Below, in pieces: positions 1 to 8,526 of a DNA stretch of 64,000 bases. Positions within the stretch are counted from its first letter, which is position 1. Each line of letters begins with the position of its first letter. The DNA comes from Sporosarcina ureae (GTDB lineage: Bacteria > Bacillota > Bacilli > Bacillales_A > Planococcaceae). A program made the translations under genes and the position numbers. The notes below the pieces were generated by a model. It worked only from the letters and a program-made list of their open reading frames with translations. It made no database searches and had not been told where the DNA came from. The stretch lies in NCBI RefSeq assembly GCF_002082015.1, contig NZ_CP015109.1, positions 2,385,001 through 2,449,000 of the forward strand, written 5' to 3'.

Positions 1-1
1 G

Positions 2-445
2 TGGCATGCGATCGTACTGGATTTTGAGAATGATAGATTCACGCGTGACGAAGGTCTCGAAGCACTCAAGAGATTGCGCGAGCTAGTCGTCGAATTCATT
101 GATCCATTGAAGAATCATACAGAAAAAGAAGAGGAATTTCTGTTCCCGATGCTAGCGAAATATGTGGGCAGTGATCAAGGGCCGGTTCAAGCCGTGCAAG
201 AAGAACACGATGAGATTGATGCGTTTATCGGACATTTCCTTCATCACACAAGAGGCGATTTATCAGAGTTTACACTCGCCATGATGCAAGATGTCGTAAA
301 AGACGCAGGCGAGGCATTTGAGGTGATTATGATTCATTTTGTAAAAGAAGAAAACGTCATCTTTCCAATGGTTCTATCGGTCTTGCTTGCTAAAGAGCAA
401 GATGAATTATTCGAACAATTATATACGTCTATTCTACCGGAATAA
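2..445 (+). CDS. Hemerythrin-like HHE-domain protein, 5' end outside window
   Basis: The reading frame is open from base 2, so the gene starts upstream of the window; a TTG at 74 is only an internal codon. The visible part is an all-alpha, His/Glu-rich protein with the spacing expected of an HHE cation-binding domain: HAI near the left edge, then H..E in HTEKEEEF, EEHDEID, and a final HF..EENVIFPM. Family members bind a di-iron centre in a four-helix bundle and bind O2 or NO, or serve in iron storage or repair of nitrosative damage. It sits 68 bp before a NarK-type nitrate/nitrite transporter, so a role in sensing or detoxifying NO during nitrate respiration is plausible, but that is inference from position only. 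Confidence 0.8.
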   Translation, partial: WHAIVLDFENDRFTRDEGLEALKRLRELVVEFIDPLKNHTEKEEEFLFPMLAKYVGSDQGPVQAVQEEHDEIDAFIGHFLHHTRGDLSEFTLAMMQDVVKDAGEAFEVIMIHFVKEENVIFPMVLSVLLAKEQDELFEQLYTSILPE

Positions 446-513
446 CGAATAATGAAGATGAAAAAAGAGTAAGTGGGTTGTTTTGCAACTAATTTTAGAT
501 TGGATGGATTCCT

Positions 514-2025
514 ATGACACAAAAGATTCAGTTGCCTTTACAGACGGCAAATCTAGTTGTCGGCTTCATGGTGTGGGTCCTGATCTCTTCTTTACTACCG
601 TTTATTAGCGAAGATATCAACATTCCACCAGAGCGCGTGGCCATCATCACAGCGATCCCTGTAGTACTCGGCTCAATTTTGCGTATTCCACTGGGTTACT
701 ATGCCAATGTCTATGGCGCGCGTATGATGTTTTTCATCAGTTTCATCGTTTTACTATTTCCTGTCTACTACATAAGTGAAACATCAACAGTGACAGGACT
801 ATTGATTGGCGGTACGTTACTTGGGATAGGGGGCGCGATTTTCTCTGTTGGTGTTACGTCGCTACCGAAGTACTATCCTAAAGAAAAGCACGGGCTCGTC
901 AATGGTATTTACGGAATGGGGAATATCGGGACAGCGATCACGACGTTTGCCGCACCGGTGCTCGCTATGAAGTTCGGTTGGTCGTTGACTGTCAAAATGT
1001 ACTTAATTTTACTGCTTGCGTTCATCGCAATGAACTTCTTCTTCGGTGACCGTAAAGAAGTAAAAGTGAAAGCACCCATTGTCGATCAAATTAAAGGTGT
1101 GTATAAGAATGAGAAACTTTGGTTCTTCTCGTTGTTCTATTTCATCACATTCGGTTCATTCGTTGCGTTTACGGTATTCTTGCCGAGTTTCCTCGTTAAT
1201 TACTTTGAACTTGATAAGGTCGACGCAGGACTTCGTACAGCCGGCTTCATCGTCGTCGCGACGCTATTGCGTCCAGTCGGTGGTTGGTTAGGTGATAAAT
1301 TCCAGCCGTTATTTTTATTGATGGGCTGTTTCGCAGGGTTGACAATCTCGTCCATCGTCTTAGCATTTTCCCCGGATATCGGACTGTACACAGTCGGCAG
1401 TATTATGATTGCGGCAGCGGCTGGTATCGGAAACGGTGTGATCTTTAAACTGGTACCGATGTATTTCAGTAAGCAAGCAGGTACTGTCAACGGGATCGTA
1501 TCGATGATGGGTGGTCTTGGTGGATTTTTCCCTCCATTATTACTCGCAACGATTTTCTCGATGACGGGTTCCTATTCAATAGGATTCATGGCGTTTTCAC
1601 AAGTATCGTTAGTCAGTCTTGTATTGGCTATCTGGCTCTACTACATGGATCGCACGAGCTTGTCTAAAGAAGTATTCGATTCAACTGGGCAAGGTATTCT
1701 CGTGACCAATTCAAAAGGGTTGATTCTTTCGGTCAATCCGGCATTTACGAAACTAACAGGTTACAATGAAGAAGAAGTTCTCGGTAAGAGTCCGAGCATC
1801 TTAAGTTCAGGCCGACATGATCGAGCATACTATGACGACATGTGGCGCACCATTGAGGAACAAGGTGAATGGCAAGGTGAAATTTGGAATAAGAAAAAGA
1901 ACGGCGAAGAGTATCTGGAGTTCCTATCCATCAGTTCGGTCATAGATGGAACAGGCGACGTAGTTCGCTATGTTGGTTCATTCAGTGATATTAGTCCAGA
2001 AGCAAACGCAGGCAATCGGTCTTAA
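514..2025 (+). CDS. narK: NarK-type MFS nitrate/nitrite transporter with C-terminal PAS domain
   Basis: 503 residues. Residues 1 to about 385 are a 12-TM major facilitator protein whose N-terminal half resembles the NarK/NasA nitrate-nitrite porters (LRIPLGYYANVYGAR loop, GLVNGIYGMGNIGTA segment). Immediately after the last TM helix, residues about 390-500 form a cytoplasmic PAS domain: GILVTNSKGLILSVNPAF, TGYNEEEVLGKSPS, EWQGEIWNKKKNGEEY, and YVGSFSDIS just before the end. Classical NarK ends at the membrane domain, so this is a transporter-sensor fusion. The ATG at 514 has only a weak upstream GGATGGA. Position next to the molybdenum-cofactor genes fits nitrate respiration. PAS ligand (haem, flavin or none) cannot be read from sequence. 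Confidence 0.85.
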   Translation: MTQKIQLPLQTANLVVGFMVWVLISSLLPFISEDINIPPERVAIITAIPVVLGSILRIPLGYYANVYGARMMFFISFIVLLFPVYYISETSTVTGLLIGGTLLGIGGAIFSVGVTSLPKYYPKEKHGLVNGIYGMGNIGTAITTFAAPVLAMKFGWSLTVKMYLILLLAFIAMNFFFGDRKEVKVKAPIVDQIKGVYKNEKLWFFSLFYFITFGSFVAFTVFLPSFLVNYFELDKVDAGLRTAGFIVVATLLRPVGGWLGDKFQPLFLLMGCFAGLTISSIVLAFSPDIGLYTVGSIMIAAAAGIGNGVIFKLVPMYFSKQAGTVNGIVSMMGGLGGFFPPLLLATIFSMTGSYSIGFMAFSQVSLVSLVLAIWLYYMDRTSLSKEVFDSTGQGILVTNSKGLILSVNPAFTKLTGYNEEEVLGKSPSILSSGRHDRAYYDDMWRTIEEQGEWQGEIWNKKKNGEEYLEFLSISSVIDGTGDVVRYVGSFSDISPEANAGNRS

Positions 2026-2067
2026 CCGATTGCCTCGCTTGTGGTGTAATGAAAGGAAGTAGATCCA

Positions 2068-3087
2068 GTGGAGAATCGTTATTCAAGGCAAACACTATTT
2101 CAACCTATTGGCACGTCGGGACAGCGGCAACTATCAGACTCTCATGCGGTCATCATAGGCTGTGGTGCGCTCGGTTCATCGATTTCCGAGACGCTTGTGC
2201 GTGCAGGAATTGGTAAAATAACGCTAGCAGACCGCGATTATGTGGAAGCATCCAATTTACAGAGGCAACAATTATTCGTCGAAGCAGATGCGAAAAACAG
2301 TGTGCCAAAAGTGGTAGCGGCAGCCCGTCGCTTGCATGCGATTCGAGAAGACGTGGACATTACGACGGTGCTCGACCATATCGACGGACCATTGCTCGAA
2401 GAAATGGCGGTCGGCGCGGATATCTTACTCGACGCAACCGATAATTTCGAGACCCGTTTGCTGATCAATGACGTCGCATGGAAACTGAATATTCCTTGGG
2501 TGTATGGCGCAGTCGTGAGCAGTTCAGGCAGCGTCTTTCCTTTCATTCCAAGCAAAACACCGTGTTTTCGTTGTCTATTACCGGTTATGCCGGCGGTCAA
2601 TGAAACATGTGATACAGTAGGGGTAATTGCACCCGCTGTCCAAATTTCGGCTGCACATCAAAGTGCGGAAGCGATGAAATGGCTGACGGGAAATGAAGAC
2701 GCCATGCGTACAAAACTTCTGCATTTTGATGTGTGGAATAATACATCAGTGGAAGCGGGAATCAGCCGGATGAAGAACCCACAATGCGAAACTTGTGGTG
2801 AACATCCGACATATCCCGCGTTGCATCAGGCAGCGGGTACACAATACGCTGTGCTGTGCGGTCGTGATACAGTACAAATCATACCCGATGCAGGACGTAA
2901 ATTAACGGTGGCGGACGGCGTGAAAGTCGCACAGCAACTAGGATCGAAATACCGGGAAACGCCATTTTTCGTGGAGTTTCAAGCAGAAGGCTATCGTTGT
3001 ATTTTATTCGGCAACGGCAGGCTGTTGATTCATGGTCTGAAAGATATGCGAGAAGGACGAAAAATTTATCATTCATTATTCGGCTAG
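2068..3087 (+). CDS. moeB: Molybdopterin-synthase adenylyltransferase MoeB
   Basis: 339 residues, the same length as B. subtilis MoeB as I recall it. It adenylates the C-terminal Gly-Gly of MoaD so that a sulfur can be loaded for molybdopterin synthesis. The ThiF/MoeB/HesA fold is clear: nucleotide-binding GCGALGS near residue 32, the ADRDYVEASNLQRQQ segment, DATDNFETR, and zinc-binding Cys pairs CFRC (about residue 170) and CETC (about 239). A C-terminal extension of about 95 residues follows, as in other Bacillales MoeB. Start is GTG at 2068 with AAAGGAAG upstream; it lies 42 bp after narK and 12 bp before moaB. ThiF is the alternative, but the moa/mob/moe context favours MoeB. Confidence 0.9.
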   Translation: MENRYSRQTLFQPIGTSGQRQLSDSHAVIIGCGALGSSISETLVRAGIGKITLADRDYVEASNLQRQQLFVEADAKNSVPKVVAAARRLHAIREDVDITTVLDHIDGPLLEEMAVGADILLDATDNFETRLLINDVAWKLNIPWVYGAVVSSSGSVFPFIPSKTPCFRCLLPVMPAVNETCDTVGVIAPAVQISAAHQSAEAMKWLTGNEDAMRTKLLHFDVWNNTSVEAGISRMKNPQCETCGEHPTYPALHQAAGTQYAVLCGRDTVQIIPDAGRKLTVADGVKVAQQLGSKYRETPFFVEFQAEGYRCILFGNGRLLIHGLKDMREGRKIYHSLFG

Positions 3088-3099
3088 GAGGAACAGCAA

Positions 3100-3618
3100 A
3101 TGGAGAAGGCTCATTTACCACAGAAAGCGCGTGATCAATCGATTGCAGTCGCAGTGCTGACGATCAGTGATACGCGGACCAAAGCGGATGACAAAAGCGG
3201 CAAGGTGATCTGCGATAAGTTGGCCGAAGCGGGACATACCGTGAAAGCATACGAAATTTGCCCGGATGAAGCGGAGCGTATTGAAGAACAGTTGTCCACT
3301 TGGTCTTCCGATTCGTCCATTCAAGCTATGATTTTCACAGGCGGAACGGGGATTGGCGCACGGGATATTACAGTGGAAACCGTGTCACCTCATTTCACGA
3401 AGCCATTAGACGGATTTGGCGAACTGTTTCGCTTTTTGAGTTATACCGAAGACGTGGGATCAAAAGCATTGCTCAGTCGCGCGGCGGCTGGCGGAATTGG
3501 CTTGCAAGCGGTGTTTTTATTGCCGGGCTCTTCGAAGGCCGTGACGCTCGCGATGGATAAGCTGATCGTGCCGGAATTGCCGCATATTGTGCATGAGTTG
3601 GGGAAGCATTTGGGTTGA
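3100..3618 (+). CDS. moaB: MoaB/MogA-family molybdenum cofactor protein
   Basis: 172 residues. The MoaB/MogA family adenylates molybdopterin before metal insertion. Diagnostic segments are AVLTISDTRT near the N-terminus, IFTGGTGIGARDIT around residue 80 (the MPT-binding GGTG motif) and the LPGSSKAV turn near residue 147. The ATG has a strong GGAGG site 8 bp upstream and follows moeB by 12 bp, so the two are probably cotranscribed. Repeat array 1 begins 14 bp after the stop codon; no hairpin terminator separates moaB from it. Confidence 0.92.
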   Translation: MEKAHLPQKARDQSIAVAVLTISDTRTKADDKSGKVICDKLAEAGHTVKAYEICPDEAERIEEQLSTWSSDSSIQAMIFTGGTGIGARDITVETVSPHFTKPLDGFGELFRFLSYTEDVGSKALLSRAAAGGIGLQAVFLLPGSSKAVTLAMDKLIVPELPHIVHELGKHLG

Positions 3619-3631
3619 ATTAGGATGGGGG

Positions 3632-3933
3632 TATGAGCGGCTACGGGGTTTTATAGAGCGGCTAGGGTGGAAGTATGAGCGGTTGCGCGGTTCGATAGAG
3701 CGGCTGGGTTGGAAGTATGAGCGGTTACGGGGTTTGATAGAGCGGTTGGGGTGGAAGTATGAGCGGCTACGCGGCTTGATAGAGCGGCTGTCGTGGAAAT
3801 ATGAGCGGCCACGCGGCTTGATAGAGCGGTTGGGGTGGAAGTATGAGCGGTCACCCGGCCCAATAGAGCGGCAAGCATGAAACTATGAGCGGCCACACAG
3901 CCCAATAGAGCGCTCAAGCCATTTCATTGAGCG
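3632..3933 (-). repeat. 21-bp phased repeat array 1 (15 core copies)
   Basis: Fills the gap between the convergent genes moaB and moaC. On the minus strand the cores read CGCTCTAT and CGCTCATA in alternation, with a final CGCTCAAT. Cores start at 3632, 3653, 3674, 3695, 3716, 3737, 3758, 3779, 3800, 3821, 3842, 3863, 3884, 3905 and 3926: fourteen consecutive steps of exactly 21 bp. The 13-bp intervals are also partly conserved (TAGGGTGGAAG type and TACGGGGTTTG type), giving a 42-bp compound unit. Because 21 is a multiple of three, repeat-encoded open frames with 7-residue periodicity appear on both strands; they lack ribosome sites and I do not regard them as genes. Confidence 0.95.
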
Positions 3934-3960
3934 CCAACCCAACCCAACCCAACCCAACCA
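3934..3960. repeat. CCAAC pentanucleotide tract
   Basis: Five to six tandem copies of CCAAC lie between the last core of array 1 and the moaC terminator. A similar C-rich, CCCA/CCAAC-biased stretch of about 50 bp follows the last core of array 3 (24,911 onward). No gene is encoded here. Confidence 0.85.
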
Positions 3961-3990
3961 AAAAAACGCGCGACATTCAGTCCGCGCGTT
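3961..3990 (-). terminator. Intrinsic terminator of moaC, overlapping its last codons
   Basis: Arms AACGCGCG and CGCGCGTT (perfect, 8 bp, 10-nt loop) are followed on the minus strand by a run of T. The first arm is formed by the last codons of moaC. Confidence 0.85.
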
Positions 3991-4468
3991 GATAATCTCC
4001 ATTTTTCCCACCTGATTTATGCTGTAGCATCGTCGGGCCGATCACCATATCTTTGCCGGCTGCTTTACACATATCGTAAATTGTCAACGCGGCGGCAGAA
4101 GCGGCAGTCAAGGCTTCCATTTCGACGCCGGTTACGCCTCTCGTTTTGACTTCGGCTTGGATGAACACGTTATAATGGGAAGATTCTTCATCGATCTCCC
4201 AATCAAATCGGACATCTACCCCTGTTAATGGGAGTGGATGGCACATGGGAATGATGTTGGACGTGTTTTTCGCGGCCATAATGGCGGCGACTTGCGCAAC
4301 TGCGAAGACGTCTCCTTTTTTATTTGTGCCTTGTGTAATTTGCTCGTGGATCGATTGGTTGACGAGGATGGACGATGTTGCGATCGCCGTACGTAATGTA
4401 GTTTCTTTTTCGGACACGTCGACCATTTTGGCGCGACCTTGTTCATTGAAGTGTGTAAGTTCGGACAT
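3977..4468 (-). CDS. moaC: Cyclic pyranopterin monophosphate synthase MoaC
   Basis: 163 residues. MoaC rearranges 3',8-cyclo-7,8-dihydro-GTP made by MoaA into cyclic pyranopterin monophosphate, the first molybdopterin intermediate. The family core is intact: MCHPLPLTG around residue 75 and [19 protein letters not shown] around residue 113, plus the C-terminal KSGGKNGD. An upstream in-frame ATG (4477) lies inside the AAGGATG ribosome site, so the ATG at 4468 (MSELTHF) is preferred. The gene is inverted relative to all other moa/mob/moe genes here and is divergent from moeA with about 65 bp between starts, so both may be controlled from one short intergenic region. Confidence 0.93.
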   Translation of the reverse strand: MSELTHFNEQGRAKMVDVSEKETTLRTAIATSSILVNQSIHEQITQGTNKKGDVFAVAQVAAIMAAKNTSNIIPMCHPLPLTGVDVRFDWEIDEESSHYNVFIQAEVKTRGVTGVEMEALTAASAAALTIYDMCKAAGKDMVIGPTMLQHKSGGKNGDYQRAD

Positions 4469-4534
4469 GAGGATCATCCTTTCATTTCATTTCATTGTAC
4501 TAGATAGTATACCAAAAGAAAGTAGGAGATGTAC

Positions 4535-5791
4535 GTGGTAGAAATTCGAAAACCGATTCAAGTGGCGGAAGCTGTGGAACGTGTGATGAAAAATGTACAT
4601 AAGTTGGGAACGGAAATTCTTCCGTTAGAAGATACATATGGTCGGGTGCTGGCGGAACCCATCGTGGCGAAGCATGATGTGCCGCCTTTTGATCGTTCGC
4701 CGTATGATGGTTTTGCGATTCGTGCAGAAGATTCGACGGGTGCTTCAGGAGACGCGAGAAAAGCTTTCCGTGTAATTGGGGAAATTGGCGCAGGGCATGT
4801 CGCAGATCGTTCGATAGAGCCAGGTGAATCGTTCCGCATCATGACGGGTGCGTTGATTCCGGAACAGGCGGACGCGGTCGTTATGCTCGAGCAAACGGTC
4901 AAGAACGACAGTGGATTTACGCTGCGTAAGCCGTTTGAAGCGGGGGAGAATATTTCGCGTCAAGGGGAAGATGCGAAACAAGGTGAGACATTGATCGAAG
5001 CAGGAACCGTTATTCATCCGGGAACGATCGCATTGCTTGCGACATTTGGCTATGCGCAAGTGCGTGTTGCGAAACGGCCGATTGCTGGCGTGTTGTCGAC
5101 GGGAACTGAATTGCTGGATGTTGAGGATGAACTCGAACCGGGGAAGATCCGCAATTCAAATGGACCGATGATTCGTGCGCAGTTGAAGCGAATGGGAATT
5201 GAGTATACATCGTACGGCATGATGGAAGATGATTTAGATGCGTGTACGGAAATTGTTGAGAAAGCTCTTCAGGAGACGGACTTGCTCATTACGACGGGCG
5301 GTGTGTCGGTTGGAGATTATGACTATCTGCCGGTAATATATGAACGTCTCGGTGCGGAAGTATTGTTCAATAAAGTGGCGATGCGTCCGGGCAGTGTGAC
5401 GACGGTAGCGGTATTAGGGGATAAATTATTATTCGGCCTATCAGGTAATCCTTCCGCTTGCTTCACGGGATTTGAATTGTTCGCGCGTCCTGCCATATAT
5501 TCGATGATGGGCTGTACAGCGCCTTATATGCCACGTATTCAAGCGATTCTTGGTGACGATTTCCAGAAAGCGAATCCGTTCACTCGTTTCGTCCGTGCTA
5601 GCTGGTCGATGACGAACGAAGGAGTCGTGGCAACGCCTGCCGGTTTCAATAAGTCTAGCGCTGTGTCCTCTATTGCGCGTGGTAACTGCATCATTGTCTT
5701 GCCAAGCGGAACGCGCGGCTTTGAAAAAGGCATGTTAGTGGATGTATTATTGCTAGGAACGGAACAAGGCGTGGAGCGTTGGGAGCTGTGA
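4535..5791 (+). CDS. moeA: Molybdopterin molybdotransferase MoeA
   Basis: 418 residues from GTG at 4535. MoeA inserts molybdate into adenylated molybdopterin. Family signatures: DVPPFDRSPYDGFAIRAED near residue 50, GAGHV, IMTGALIPEQADAVV, LSTGTELL, LITTGGVSVGDYDY near residue 250 and GLSGNPSACF near residue 310. An ATG at 4529 is in frame, but it directly abuts the AGGAG site, whereas the GTG six bases on has normal spacing. First gene of a six-gene run whose coding regions overlap by four bases or fewer. Its TGA overlaps the mobB start. Confidence 0.93.
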   Translation: MVEIRKPIQVAEAVERVMKNVHKLGTEILPLEDTYGRVLAEPIVAKHDVPPFDRSPYDGFAIRAEDSTGASGDARKAFRVIGEIGAGHVADRSIEPGESFRIMTGALIPEQADAVVMLEQTVKNDSGFTLRKPFEAGENISRQGEDAKQGETLIEAGTVIHPGTIALLATFGYAQVRVAKRPIAGVLSTGTELLDVEDELEPGKIRNSNGPMIRAQLKRMGIEYTSYGMMEDDLDACTEIVEKALQETDLLITTGGVSVGDYDYLPVIYERLGAEVLFNKVAMRPGSVTTVAVLGDKLLFGLSGNPSACFTGFELFARPAIYSMMGCTAPYMPRIQAILGDDFQKANPFTRFVRASWSMTNEGVVATPAGFNKSSAVSSIARGNCIIVLPSGTRGFEKGMLVDVLLLGTEQGVERWEL

Positions 5792-6258
5792 AGACGTTAC
5801 ATGTCGTCGGCTTCAAGAATAGCGGAAAAACGACGCTCGTTTCGCACTGGATTACCGTGCTGAACCGTCTTGGTTACGAAGTCGCTGTGCTCAAACATCA
5901 TGGGCATGGTGGCGCGCCTGAACTGCCGCCAGCGCATACCGATACGGTGCAATTCTTAGAATTTGGAGCTGTCTCTACACTTGTGGCGGGTGGCGATATG
6001 ATACAATTGGTACAAAATAAAGAACGTTCATTTGAACAACTAAAGGCATTGGCCGCGTCTGGTGAGCCAGATGTTTTATTGATAGAAGGGTATAAACAAG
6101 AAGCCGGTGAGAAAGTGGTCCTCATCCGAAATGAAGAGGAACGGCAAGAGTTGAAGTCGTTGTCTGGCATCATTCGGACGGTGAAAACAGCCGAACTGTT
6201 CGAAGACATCACACGACTTGACGATTGGCTGCAAGAATGGGTGGAGGCGAGATCATGA
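5788..6258 (+). CDS. mobB: Molybdopterin-guanine dinucleotide biosynthesis protein MobB
   Basis: 156 residues from GTG at 5788, which shares GTGA with the moeA stop; an in-frame TTG at 5779 is less likely. P-loop GTPase that assists MobA in attaching GMP to molybdopterin. Walker A is VVGFKNSGKTTL near the N-terminus, followed by VAVLKHHGHG and the LLIEGYK motif near residue 95 that is typical of MobB. Translationally coupled to moeA and moaE. Confidence 0.92.
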   Translation: MKTLHVVGFKNSGKTTLVSHWITVLNRLGYEVAVLKHHGHGGAPELPPAHTDTVQFLEFGAVSTLVAGGDMIQLVQNKERSFEQLKALAASGEPDVLLIEGYKQEAGEKVVLIRNEEERQELKSLSGIIRTVKTAELFEDITRLDDWLQEWVEARS

Positions 6259-6701
6259 AACGGTATGAAATCATAGACACACCGATTGATGTGCAGAAAT
6301 ACAGTGAGTTGGTTTTGCATCCGGCGGCGGGTGCAGTGACAGTATTTACAGGACATGTACGCGAGTGGACGCATGGTGTTCGCACATTGTATCTCGCGTA
6401 TGAAGCCTATGTACCGATGGCGGAAAAGAAACTTGCGGAAATCGGTGCGGAGATGGAAGCGAAGTGGCCGGGAGTTCAGGTCGCGATGGCGCATCGGATT
6501 GGTGAATTAAAAATATCGGATATTGCTGTAGTGATCGCGGTATCATCACCTCACAGAAAAGAAGCGTATGAGGCAAATGAATACGCGATTGAGCGCATTA
6601 AAGAAGTCGTACCGATTTGGAAAAAGGAAATCTGGGAAGACGGCGAAGAGTGGATCGGTGCACAGAAGAAATATCCAGAGAAAGGGAGCGAATCACAATG
6701 A
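6255..6701 (+). CDS. moaE: Molybdopterin synthase catalytic subunit MoaE
   Basis: 148 residues from ATG at 6255 (ATGA overlap with the mobB stop, GGAGG upstream). MoaE transfers two sulfurs from MoaD thiocarboxylate to cyclic pyranopterin monophosphate. Visible signatures are FTGHVREWTHG, LAYEAYVPMAEKKL, AHRIGELKISDIAVVIAV and the C-terminal PIWKKEIWEDG, which carries the conserved lysines. Length is normal for the family. Confidence 0.93.
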   Translation: MKRYEIIDTPIDVQKYSELVLHPAAGAVTVFTGHVREWTHGVRTLYLAYEAYVPMAEKKLAEIGAEMEAKWPGVQVAMAHRIGELKISDIAVVIAVSSPHRKEAYEANEYAIERIKEVVPIWKKEIWEDGEEWIGAQKKYPEKGSESQ

Positions 6702-6931
6702 TTACAGTTCATTACTTTGCAAGGCTACGGGAGTTAACGGGTAAAGATGAAGAGTCTTTGGATCGTGCGCCTTTAACGGTGGAGGACTTGCTGAATTGGG
6801 CGGAAGCGACGTATCCGGGTTTTGGTAAAGAGACGATCCACGTGGCGGTGAATGAAGAGTATGCCCTAAAGGATGATGTCATTCAAGCGGGGGATATCTG
6901 CGCGTTCATTCCACCAGTGAGTGGCGGATGA
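6698..6931 (+). CDS. moaD: Molybdopterin synthase sulfur carrier subunit MoaD
   Basis: 77 residues from ATG at 6698, overlapping the moaE stop in ATGA with GGGAG upstream. Ubiquitin-like beta-grasp protein ending in PPVSGG; the terminal Gly-Gly is adenylated by MoeB and thiocarboxylated. Longer in-frame extensions overlap moaE and are not needed. Length equals B. subtilis MoaD as I recall it. Confidence 0.93.
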   Translation: MITVHYFARLRELTGKDEESLDRAPLTVEDLLNWAEATYPGFGKETIHVAVNEEYALKDDVIQAGDICAFIPPVSGG

Positions 6932-7497
6932 AGACGGTCGGTGTGTTACTGGCAGGCGGACAATCGCGACGTTTCGGCTCGCCAAAAGCATTTGCGACGC
7001 ACGAAGGACACTCGTTTTATCAGTACTCACTAGAAGCATTGCGACCGATTTGCGATGACATTGTCGTCGTGACGCGTCCTGAATTTCAAGAACAGTTTCC
7101 GGACAGCGTTCATGTGACGACGGATCTTGCGGCGTATGCCGGAATGGGCCCTCTTGCGGGGATTTTATCCGCAATGGAATTAATGGAAGCTGACCGCTAC
7201 GTCGTGTTGCCTTGTGATATGCCGTTCATAGAAGCGAGTATCATGAAAAGATTAATGGAATTGCATAAAGGAGATATTTCGTCTGTCACAGTTGAAGGAA
7301 AGCGACATCCACTCGTATCGGTTTGGGACGCACGTGTAAAACCGACGATCAAACAAGCGTTGCGCGATAGCAATCGTCGCGTGATGCATGTGCAAGGCCA
7401 ACACGAAAGTCAGTGGATTGAAGGAGCTTTATTAACCCCTACACCCGAAATAGCTTTTAAAAATGTCAACACGCCATGTGAACTGGAAAGGGGATGA
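6928..7497 (+). CDS. mobA: Molybdenum cofactor guanylyltransferase MobA
   Basis: 189 residues, starting in the ATGA overlap with moaD. Transfers GMP from GTP to Mo-molybdopterin to give the MGD form needed by DMSO-reductase family enzymes such as respiratory nitrate reductase. The nucleotidyltransferase signature [15 protein letters not shown] is at residue 7, and VVLPCDMPF near residue 91 provides the metal-binding Asp. The presence of both mobA and mobB implies that the host uses bis-MGD enzymes. Confidence 0.93.
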   Translation: MKTVGVLLAGGQSRRFGSPKAFATHEGHSFYQYSLEALRPICDDIVVVTRPEFQEQFPDSVHVTTDLAAYAGMGPLAGILSAMELMEADRYVVLPCDMPFIEASIMKRLMELHKGDISSVTVEGKRHPLVSVWDARVKPTIKQALRDSNRRVMHVQGQHESQWIEGALLTPTPEIAFKNVNTPCELERG

Positions 7498-8513
7498 AGA
7501 AGATGAATGCCATTGTAGATCAACTCGGACGTCCGATTCGGGACTTGCGGATTTCTGTTACGGATCGTTGTAACTTCCGCTGTACGTACTGCATGCCAAA
7601 AGAAGTATTTGGTGATGACTTCGTGTTTTTAGCAAAAAATGAATTATTATCGTTTGAAGAAATAGAACGCCTGGCTCGAATTTTCGCTCAGTTAGGTGTC
7701 AAGAAACTGCGCTTGACGGGCGGTGAACCGCTGATGCGTCGCAATTTGCCCGAGTTGATACAGAAGCTTCACGACATCGAGGGGATCGAAGACATCGGAC
7801 TTACAACGAACGCAGTGTTGCTCGGTCAATACGCGCAACCGCTTTACGACGCTGGATTGCGCCGTCTGAACATTAGTTTAGACGCACTGGACCCGGAACT
7901 GTTCGGCCAGATCAACGGCCGTGGCATTTCACCTGATCTCGTTCTCAAAAACATTCAAAAGGCACAGGACATCGGTTTTACCATCAAAGTGAATATGGTC
8001 GTACAAAAAGGTGTCAATGAAAGCGAGATCCTTCCGATGGCTGCGTATTTCAAAGAACGCGGCATCACATTGCGCTACATTGAGTTCATGGATGTCGGCA
8101 ATGACAACGGCTGGAGCTTTAAAAAAGTGGTCACGAAAAAAGAAATCTACGACATGCTGGCGGCTGAATTTGACATGGAGCCTGCAGAAGAAGACTATTA
8201 CGGTGAAGTGGCTAAACGTTATCGCTATGTAGGAACGGACGCACAAGTCGGCTTCATTACATCCGTTTCGGAGTCGTTTTGTTCAACGTGTACACGCTCT
8301 CGCTTATCATCCGAAGGAAAATTATACACGTGTCTCTTCGCGTCTGACGGCTTTGATCTACGGGAATTAATTCGGTCAGATAAAACGGACGAAGAATTAT
8401 ACGAAGTGATTGCCGACGTGTGGAGAGGCCGAAAAGACCGCTATTCTGATGAACGTACGGAGCAAACTGTAAAGAATCGTAAGAAAATCAATATGAACTA
8501 TATAGGTGGCTAA
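7494..8513 (+). CDS. moaA: GTP 3',8-cyclase MoaA (radical SAM)
   Basis: 339 residues. Converts GTP to 3',8-cyclo-7,8-dihydro-GTP using two 4Fe-4S clusters. The N-terminal radical SAM motif is CNFRCTYC (near residue 26), preceded by [18 protein letters not shown] follows. The second cluster comes from [13 protein letters not shown] plus a downstream Cys in YTCLF. The C-terminus ends in Gly-Gly, as required for catalysis in this family. ATG at 7494 overlaps the mobA stop; ATG at 7503 has better spacing to the GGGG ribosome site and is an equal candidate. Confidence 0.94.
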   Translation: MKKMNAIVDQLGRPIRDLRISVTDRCNFRCTYCMPKEVFGDDFVFLAKNELLSFEEIERLARIFAQLGVKKLRLTGGEPLMRRNLPELIQKLHDIEGIEDIGLTTNAVLLGQYAQPLYDAGLRRLNISLDALDPELFGQINGRGISPDLVLKNIQKAQDIGFTIKVNMVVQKGVNESEILPMAAYFKERGITLRYIEFMDVGNDNGWSFKKVVTKKEIYDMLAAEFDMEPAEEDYYGEVAKRYRYVGTDAQVGFITSVSESFCSTCTRSRLSSEGKLYTCLFASDGFDLRELIRSDKTDEELYEVIADVWRGRKDRYSDERTEQTVKNRKKINMNYIGG

Positions 8514-8526
8514 AGGAGTGCTGTCC

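Noticed and set aside
3587-3933. Open frames with 7-residue repeats (WKYERLRG-IERLG type) across array 1, and similar frames on both strands of arrays 3 and 4
   Set aside because: A 21-bp period is a multiple of three, so frames stay open on both strands by construction. They lack ribosome sites and overlap real gene ends, and the 20-, 18-, 28- and 29-bp steps in arrays 2 and 3 break frame.
5898-6494. Long minus-strand open frame (198 codons) across mobB/moaE
   Set aside because: It is antisense to two well-supported overlapping genes and shows no protein-family pattern.
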